From the NCBI GenBank assembly GCA_010279815.1, contig QEOQ01000573.1, positions 704,791 through 768,790 on the forward strand: 64,000 nucleotides of DNA, given 5' to 3'. This stretch comes from Brachionus plicatilis. Taxonomy: Eukaryota; Rotifera; Eurotatoria; Ploima; Brachionidae. The translations under genes and the position numbers were made by a program. The stretch's first letter is position 1. Every line of letters starts with the position of its first letter. Of this stretch, positions 56,758 through 64,000 are shown one piece after another. Below the pieces are notes generated by a model, which saw only the letters and a list, made by a program, of their open reading frames with translations, ran no database searches and was not told where the DNA came from.

Positions 56758-57383
56758 TGTGTGGCACCAGAATGAAAAATATGCCAGAAAACCAAGCCAA
56801 GTAAGATTGAGTCCTAGCATGGCAAGTAGTTGCATAAAAAAACCTCTGTTTAGCCGAATATTTGTTGGTGGTTTGAGCTGGAACACGACCAAGGAAATGT
56901 TGGCAAGTGAATTTATCAAGTATGGTGAGATCATGGATTCAATAGTGATGCGCAACCCGGAAACCGGCGCCTCCAGAGGCTACGGCTTCATCACATTCAA
57001 GGACATCCAGTCGGCCGAGATGGCGCTCAACTCGGCCAGCAAGCATACCATAGACGGCAAAGTGGTCGATGTCAAGACCTGCAGCTATCAGCAGCGTGCC
57101 GAGATGGGCTACGGCAGCATTTCCATGTCCATCTCTCAAATGAACAAGTACAACAACTGCAAAGTGTTTGTCGGCGGTCTGCCGCACGGAACCCAGGACA
57201 TGGATGTGGTGAACTTTTTTTCCCGCTACGGAAATGTCATCGAATTCAAGATGATGTACGATGAGTCGAAACAAAAGCCTCGAGGCTTTGGTTTCATCAC
57301 TTTTGAGCTCGAAGAGAGCGCCATCCAAGTTCTTAAACAACAATATTTTCAATTCAATGGCAAGCAGGTTAATTTAATTTTTT
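56758..57383 (+). repeat. Near-identical tract, gene B copy
   Basis: Partner of 53937-54561. The left border falls at the TTG microsatellite and the right border just inside the following intron. Confidence 0.95.
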
Positions 57384-57955
57384 ATTTTGTTAATTTTTTT
57401 TTGGAAAATAAAAATTTTAGCGCCAAATTATTTTAGATTGAAGTAAAGCCACAAAGTCAAAACATTAAGCAAAAACAACAATTTCCGCAGAGTTACAATT
57501 TGAACCCAAATCACAAGCATCATCATCATCACCATCATCATCAACCCAATGGCTTTGTCAACAATTGGAACAATCAGCGCGCTTCCAATTGGAATAATAA
57601 TGCACCAAAAAATAATTGGAGAAATTCCAATCCGCATTTGCAGACACAATTTCAAAATCAACCATGGGGTACCATTTATTCAGCAACAATTAATAAATGT
57701 TTAGCTTTTTTTTAAATTTATTTCTAAGCTAACCCCCAATTTCCGTCCAATTCCAATCCAATTTTTCCAATGCCTCAGCCCCAGTCAAATTGGAACAATT
57801 ACAATTTTTATGGTAGATTTTTTGCTAGATTTATAATATTGTTAAATTTATTTTTTTTTCTAGGCCAAGCTAGCGGTGGTCAACCGCAGTCGAACGGCTA
57901 TTTTCCGCTGGACGGCTCTGGCGCTGCTTTAGGCGCTACCACAGGTTACTCTTAA
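56772..57955 (+). CDS. Two-RRM RNA-binding protein, DAZAP1/Hrb27C type, tandem copy B
   Basis: With the same exon model as copy A: 56772-56800, 56854-57367, 57437-57668, 57729-57812 and 57864-57955 (316 residues). The RRM1-RRM2 exon encodes the same protein sequence as copy A. The C-terminal exons differ: copy B has a His run (about ten His after NPNHK), a NWNN-rich segment, and PQSNWNNYNFYG and ALGATTGYS at the end; copy A has shorter, diverged equivalents. In this copy the A-run is seven, so ATG 56819 is in frame and gives an unspliced alternative start MASSCIKKPLFSRIFVGG (318 residues). Which start is used cannot be decided from sequence. The role is as for copy A: cytosolic/nuclear mRNA-binding regulator by family knowledge. 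Low-complexity tails like this often drive granule assembly. Confidence 0.92.
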
Positions 57956-57971
57956 ACAAAAATCGCACCTA

Positions 57972-57977
57972 AATAAA
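57972..57977 (+). terminator. Candidate poly(A) signal of RRM gene B
   Basis: AATAAA only 17 bp after the stop codon. Confidence 0.45.
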
Positions 57978-58827
57978 GCTTAAATTAAACTATTGCTTTT
58001 TTTGCTCACAAACTCGAATGAATTTTTTATTTAATTTTTCTTTATTTTTTTTTGAATTTTTTTTGCTTACATAACCCACACAAGTCCTTGATTTATCACA
58101 TCTAATTAATAAACTCCAATTGTTTTTTAAGTGCTCAAATAAGATTCTTAACAAAGTGGCTCTATTATTGCTTTTTAAGAATATTAATCCGACTTACAGA
58201 ATAAATAAGGTCTTTACAATATGTTTTATTATTAACTAAAATTTTTCTTTTATTTTATATTGAGTGATCAGCAAATCGAATTTGTACTAAAGACTTTGAA
58301 ATTTATTTTTTAATATTTTTTAAATAATAATAAAGAATGAATTAAAAAAAAAAAAAAAATCCGTAATTAAAAGTCAGCTTTTGTCCAATTTGTCCAAGAC
58401 CCAGAGTAAATTTTGGGAAAATGCCGAGCAGCATTTGGGGACTATGGCGCCTATATGGCTAATATTGCAGTATTTTTTGGATTTTTTTGTTCAATTTTAT
58501 CTCGACTGAATTTTTCTATTCAGTATAAAAATAAAATTTAGACATTTTGTAAAATTTGTAAGCGTAATGTACAACCAACTAAGTTTAATTATAAATTTAA
58601 GCTTTGAACGCGATCTCTAAGTTCTAGTTTTGCAAATACTTGCAGTCGTTTGTTTTTGTATTCTTCTCTATTCGAATAAAAAAGCACATTTTTTAAAAAC
58701 TTTTTGAAAAAATTTATTTTTAGATTTAAAGTAAAATAATGGAATTTAAATAATCTATTGATTATTGATTAAGTTCTATTGTGTCTGATATCCGGTTGAA
58801 TTTTTTTTTCCAAACCACAATTCCACA
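57978..58827. other. Intergenic spacer
   Basis: AT-rich. The short GC-richer piece at about 58378-58450 has no open frame of note. It probably includes the promoter of the ZAD-like gene. Confidence 0.45.
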
Positions 58828-59642
58828 ATGACTCTAAATCGACACAGCTGCAACGGCCACAGTGGATTGGATTTGTGCAGCAAAATAAACCAAAACCGAT
58901 GCAAAATATGCTTCAAGCTTTTGATTAATTGGAAAGGCGTCAAAATGGACAATTTCGTTCCGATCATAAATGGTGAGGCGAACAAAATTCTAGTCAAAGA
59001 AAAGAGTTCCAAAAGTATACAAAGCCTAATCAAACGCTACCTTGGCAATTCGACTGACTTTATAGATGGCACCCAAGACAGCACAGAGGAGACCAAGTGG
59101 GAGGAAAATTTTAAGCTTTGCAAATCATGCTTCGGTTTAATTGGCAAGCTCGAGGACCACTGGAGACAATTCAATGAAATTCGGGATCACTTGAGAATAA
59201 AGTTTGTCAAAGCTGGTCGTTTGTTTACGGCACCGAATCGTAAATTATTCAAAAAAACAACGAAATGTCCAAAGAACAAGTCCAAGACAGCCAAATTGAG
59301 CAGAACGAACGCCAAAAATAATGTTCCGAACAAATCGACACAAAACAATGCCATTCCGTCTAACTTTACCAATACCCATGAGATACCAAGGCCAAAACAA
59401 AGCCAAAATCCTTCGAATGTAAACTAAATTGATTTTTTTTTTAAATTAGCAGAAAAATTATTTTTATTTTTTTTTAGCTGGAAATTATAACAAATTTTTT
59501 GTTAAATAATTCAGGTATTCTGCCAGAGCAGCTTTCAAACAATGGCCTATTGAATCAAACAAATCAAATTAAAGTGGAATCAAATCACGAAAGTGATTCA
59601 ATTTCGGCTGAATCTTCTAGCAGACGAAAGAGGAAGAGTAAA
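58828..59642 (+). CDS. 5' part of a ZAD-like zinc-binding nuclear protein gene
   Basis: Exon 1 is 58828-59418 (ATG start, donor AAT|GTAAAC) and exon 2 is 59478-59642 (acceptor TTTTTAG|CTGG, donor AAA|GTAAGT). Both junctions are phase 0, giving 252 residues so far. The N-terminal ~125 residues have C25-xx-C28 and C98-xx-C101 followed by a long helix (GKLEDHWRQFNEIRDHL). This is the layout of the ZAD (zinc-finger-associated) dimerisation domain. The rest is Lys/Asn/Ser/Pro-rich and probably disordered, ending in a basic RRKRKSK likely nuclear signal. The strong donor after exon 2 shows that the gene continues; the remaining exons, perhaps with C2H2 fingers, are not found before the window ends. 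A transcription-factor role is inferred from the domain type. Confidence 0.75.
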
Positions 59643-61826
59643 GTAAGTTCATTTTAAATAAATTGTATCAAAGTTTTTTGGCGAAATTAATTTTTACAAT
59701 TAAAAATTTAAATTTAAATTTGAAGTAATTTTTTAAATTTAATTTTCAAAATTTTTCAAAATTTAAAATTAAATTTAAAAAATTACTTCAAATTTAAAAA
59801 TAATTTTTTCTAAATTGGGGCAATTCGTGCAATCAAAGTTTGAAATTTTGATAAAAAAGTAACAAAGGTTATTTTGGTGAACGTTCAATTCATAGACTTT
59901 TGAAGAATAATTATTTCATGGAGTTATTTTCATAGAATTTTTTCGTAGAAAGGGATCAAATATAAAATATGATTCAAAAAAATTAATCATTTTTTTCAGA
60001 ATAATCTCTCCTATATTTCCTTAAATTAAAAAAAAAACGAAAATTTTAAGTGAAAATTCAAAAAAATTTGTCTTTAAGAGTTAATAAAACGTAAAAACAT
60101 TTAAAATTTGTTCATAAAAAAAAATGTAATTAATTTAATCCTTAAATTTTTCTATTAAAGTTTGTAACATAATTTCTATAAAATATTTTTCTACCAAAAT
60201 TTATTCTATGAGTTTAGGTTAATTTTATTAATTTTCTATGAATTAATTTTTCCATGAATTGATACATCATCGTTATTTTTTTAAGACTTTTTTAAGAAAT
60301 AAAAGGTTCTGATTTTGTTATCTAATATAATTTGACTGAATTTTAGTAAATTTAACAAATATAAAATAATTTATATTAAGAGATCTGGTCAAAAATGACC
60401 CGAAGGTATCTTTAGTTGAAATGTGTGACCAATGCATATCTAGAGAGTGCTAGATTTCAATTGATCAAGTTTGCCTAAAGATAAATTTAAGAATATCTTA
60501 ATTTTGAAAAAATTTTTAAAGACACGTTTGTAAATTTTTTTGGTAATTTTTGTTTTCAAAAAATATTCTATTTTAGTTAATTCATGTGTATTTTAGTTAT
60601 TTCAAAATTTAGGTGACTTGAAATTTAAATTGTGCAAAAGTATGAAAAATTTTAAAGCTTTAAAAACAAAATGATTTTTAATGTTTTAGAATTAGAATTT
60701 TTCCAAATTTTTTTTTACGATTAAAGAGGTGAGGATTAAAGGCTAAAAAAAAACTCATAAAACTAAATCTGTAAAAATATTTTTTTAAATGTTAATAAAC
60801 ACACAAAAATTATTTATTTCTTTTCAAAATGTGTTCCTAATCTTTTTAATTGATTTTCATTTAATTTTTTTTTGATTTCTACTCTTTTTGGATAAAAAAA
60901 ATAAACCTAAAAGATGAAAATAAAAATAAAAAATACCCAGAAATTTTTAAGATCCAGGAATTAAACAATTATTTTATTGTATGACAAAAAATTCATTTTA
61001 AATGAAAAACGAAGAATTTTTTTAATTTTTTTTATGATTTAAAAATTAATTTATGTGATTTTCACATTTCAGATAATTAATAAATATTTTTTTTATGTGT
61101 GAATCACATGTTTGTGTATTTTAATCTCTATTTGTTTTTAATCCTTGCCTCGATTAAAGATACTCTGCATTTTAATTCTTAATCTATATTTAAAACAATT
61201 TATGTCAGCTAAAGCGCCTTTTTTAATTTTGATTTTCAAATAATTTTACTGTAATTGAAAAATAATGAAAATTTTTTTTCAATTAAATTAAAAAAAGAAG
61301 AGCAACAAAGTGTATACTGTATCTAAGAAGCAAAAACTATATAAAAAGCTCAATAAATATGGAATTAATTACACTCAAGAATAAAGAAAATAATAGAAAT
61401 TAAAACAACATTTTAAAATAGAAAACAAATTTAACTTATCTAATTATGTCAAACTGAACTTGACTTTTAAATTATGGAAAAGAATGTTTATTAATTGAAA
61501 ACAAGTATCATCATTAATAATTTTAGTATTGGCAATCTTTTTAAAAATTATTTTAAATTAAATATATCCACTATTTTCTTTTTTTTTGATAGATTTAATA
61601 AAACTTCCTCTGATATTTTTTAATATCTATTTTTTTATTTAAAAATTGATTTTTTTTAATTAAAAATATGAGTAGAACTATTAGTACTTTAAGTTAAGCC
61701 AAAATTATATTATTAGTTTTATTCTGAAAAATCCAAAAATTTTTAGATTTGTTAAATGTCTCCGAACAAAACTTGTTTTTCTAAGGCATCATGAAGTTTA
61801 GGATCAAAAAATTCAGATAAAATGTA
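59643..61826 (+). other. Intron of the ZAD-like gene or noncoding DNA
   Basis: No further exon was recognised. Contains the hairpin at 59715-59796; otherwise AT-rich low complexity. Confidence 0.45.
59715..59796. repeat. Perfect 32-bp hairpin
   Basis: 59715-59746 is exactly complementary to 59765-59796, loop of 18 bases. It lies about 70 bp after the exon 2 donor of the ZAD-like gene. Confidence 0.88.
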
Positions 61827-62216
61827 ATTTTGAAAGTATTGTGAAATACAAATTGAGCAAAAGTTCTTCCTTTTCTGATGAATTAAAATTAAAGTAAGTA
61901 ATATATGTACTTAAAAAAATACTGCAAAAAAGTGCAACATACTTTGTTGCACCTTTTTTAATTAAAATAATTTTTCTTATGTTTTAATAAGACAAAAAAT
62001 AAAATATCAATAAGATTTGAATTGATTATTGGTTAAATTTACTTAAAAAAAAAAGAAAAGAATGATTTTATTTTAAAGTAATAAAGATGCAACAAACTAT
62101 GCAACACTTTGTTGCAGTATTTTTTGAAGTATATTTTATTAACTTTAATTTAAATTCATCAAAAAAGGAAGAATTTTTGTTCAATTTTTATTTGAATTTC
62201 ACAATACCATTTTGAA
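61827..62216. repeat. Foldback repeat with ~130-bp arms
   Basis: Left arm 61827-61957 and right arm 62080-62216 are inverted copies. Shared blocks include GTATTGTGAAAT, TTCTTCCTTTTCTGATGAAT and AATACTGCAA followed by TTTGTTGCA. No ORF. Confidence 0.82.
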
Positions 62217-62227
62217 TAGATATGATA

Positions 62228-62429
62228 GATCTCTCTGCAAAATGAAAAATAATGCAACAAACATAATAAATATTAGAAAAGGCTCTAGAAAAAACTTTTC
62301 ATTTTGCAGTAAAATGCACCTCATTAAAAAGTATTTAATTCAACTGCGCAATTTAATTGCAGAGTTTTTGCTTAGCCTCATCTAATATTTAGCTATTTTT
62401 TTGCATTAATTAGCATTTTGCAGAGAGAC
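62228..62429. repeat. MITE with TCTCTCTGCAAAATG ends
   Basis: Inverted ends TCTCTCTGCAAAATG (left, 62230-62244) and CATTTTGCAGAGAGA (right, 62413-62427). The pairing extends about 55 bp inward with mismatches (TAATGCAA, AAATATTAGA, AGGCT). It starts a few bases after the foldback above, so the two may form one composite element. Confidence 0.78.
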
Positions 62430-64000
62430 TTTTCAAATATCTTTTAAAAGTTATAAACAAAATACTATCTTTTCTGTTTTTTTTATTCTAAACAACAAAA
62501 TAAAAAATTAAATATTTTTAACTTTATTCTAAATGTACTGTATAAAGGATTTAAATAATTAGATTTAATTTAATTTTACAATGTAAATACAAAATAAATA
62601 TTTATTTTCTTCTCTAATTGTACACATATATTTAATAAATATTTTAATCATATTGCAACTGTGGGGACTGAAAAGAAGGCGCCGCCATTCGGAACTGCCT
62701 TTGAAAAAATTTTTTCCTAAATTATTTTTTAAATAAATAAAAATATTAAATAAATGAAGTGTTAATATGTATCAAGGATAGGGCATTAGCCTGTTGATTA
62801 GCCTTAAAAATGAAAATTTCCTCTCTTTTAGTTTATTATTTTATCTACAAGATTATTTTTTTGGTAACAATTTTTTCGACTAACAATTATTATTTATTAG
62901 TCAACAAAAATTAAAAACTTAAAAAATAGGATTTATATTAATTTACATTTAATTAATTTGAACCTTTGAATTTTGGTGGACGGACTCGTTTTTTATGAAT
63001 AAATATCTAATAAGTGTCCAATATTAGACTCAAATGTAGGTTAATTTTCAATAAAAAGTTCATCATCTTGGGAATGAATTGGCTTTGGTTCGTTCTCGAT
63101 TAAATGTGGGTTGATTAAATTCAATATTTTTTATGTGGAAGCAGATTTTAAAATAAAAATGAATTGACTGGACCTGTCGATTTTTTTGTAAAAATGGATA
63201 AAATTTTTATTTTCCTCCTTTTTTCAAATTAGCTAAATTTCTTGATGAAGTGCTAGAAAGGTACTAAAAATTTAAATATTCGCAGCATCAATAACATGTT
63301 TACAAAAAAAATTCTTTGGCCAAAATTCACGTGATTAACTCGTTAATGTTAATGAAAGGGGATTAATGATTAATTTTTTTATAGTTAAAACAAATTCGAT
63401 ATCAATCTATTAAATTAGTGCATTACTATTTTATTACTTTAAAATAATTATTATTGATTTAGTTTCCCATTGAAATGTAAAAAAAAAAACACAATTAATA
63501 TTTTCCACATTTCATGTATATTTATTGTTGATTTTATTTTCTTCAATAATTAAACAACATCCTAAATTTTTAAAAGTTAAAAATTATTTCAATCTTAACA
63601 TTTTTGTAATCATGAGACTGAAAAGAAAGATTAAGTATCCATTCCAACCGGCCAAGGATATGGCTAAACTATTTCTTAAATAAATTCAATAATTATTTTT
63701 GTGACAAAATAAAATGTTTTTGGTTCTAACGAAAAACCTTATATTATACCTTTATACCTTTTTTATAGTAGAATATATACATTTTATAGTGCTTTTATAA
63801 AAGGTGCAGGACGGGCTAAATTACGTAATCTTAAGTGAATATTAGTCGGTAAGGATATGTAATTTTAATAAAAATTACGTAAGCTTACATTTTATTATGA
63901 AAAATTTAAAAAAAAATCAAAACTTCTTTCCGCTTCTTACTTAATTTTACCTAAAACAACACAATTTTTTGTAAAATTTGTTAAATTTAAAATGAAAATA
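62430..64000. other. AT-rich noncoding end of the window
   Basis: No ORF or RNA gene recognised. The block ATTAAATAAATGAAGTGTTAA near 62747 also occurs near 27156, shown here as ATTAAATAAATGAAG + TGTTAA; with such AT-rich sequence this may be chance or a small shared repeat. Confidence 0.45.

Noticed and set aside
57428..57661. Minus-strand Met/Leu-rich ORF over RRM gene B
   Set aside because: It is the complement of the His-codon run (CATCATCAC) in exon 3 of gene B.
53951..57955. Calling the RRM pair Musashi
   Set aside because: Two RRMs of this type occur in Musashi as well, but the FNGKQIEVKP end of RRM2 and the PHGTQDMDV and DGKVVDVKTC segments look closer to DAZAP1/Hrb27C.
1..64000. 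CRISPR array, tRNA or rRNA genes
   Set aside because: No regularly spaced short repeats with unique spacers, and no cloverleaf with B-box or rRNA-like block was seen on either strand; a covariance-model scan would be decisive for tRNAs.

Overview
The window is nuclear DNA from an AT-rich animal genome. It has spliceosomal GT-AG introns, most of them 51-110 bp, AATAAA poly(A) signals and the standard genetic code. Several genes belong to bilaterian families: a VSX/CHX10 paired-like homeobox gene with its CVC domain, a trifunctional C1-tetrahydrofolate synthase, and two DAZAP1/Hrb27C-type RNA-binding genes. A small spiralian such as a rotifer would fit the base composition, short introns and transposon mix. 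That placement is inference only; nothing in the sequence fixes the phylum.

Layout. 1-14.8 kb: a LINE reverse transcriptase cut by the left edge (-), an OTU-protease fragment inside a possible transposon, an intact single-exon AAA+ ATPase gene, a small unidentified gene, a hairpin repeat, a complete Tc1-type transposon with an intact DD34E transposase, two coiled-coil genes (-), two LINE 3' ends, a MITE and a long foldback element. 14.8-21.1 kb: a gene desert ending in a three-copy tandem repeat. 21.1-24.3 kb: a GC-richer segment with homeodomain-type sites, then the four-exon Vsx gene (+). 24.3-37 kb: mostly noncoding. It holds a small MITE and a related 2.45-kb foldback transposon that carries a hAT MITE and a MULE derivative nested inside it, then a glycosyltransferase-like gene (-), dispersed repeats and a broken piggyBac copy. 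37.1-43.6 kb: the six-exon C1-THF synthase gene (-), whose one long intron carries another foldback repeat. 43.6-53.9 kb: a desert with LINE and Tc1 relics. 53.9-58 kb: a tandem pair of two-RRM genes (+). 58.8-59.6 kb and beyond: the 5' part of a ZAD-like zinc-binding gene (+), followed by MITEs and foldbacks to the right edge.

The genes form no pathway or operon; each reads as an independent unit. Two observations stand out. First, the paired RRM genes share a ~620-bp tract with only six silent differences and one A-run indel, while their downstream exons are clearly diverged. This looks like gene conversion, and a cryptic 52/53-bp intron would make the indel harmless. Second, the foldback at 29.7-32.1 kb holds two later transposons, each with its own target-site duplication, so the order of insertion can be read directly.

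Exon boundaries, translations and repeat alignments were worked out by hand. Family assignments rest on recognised motifs, not on database searches.
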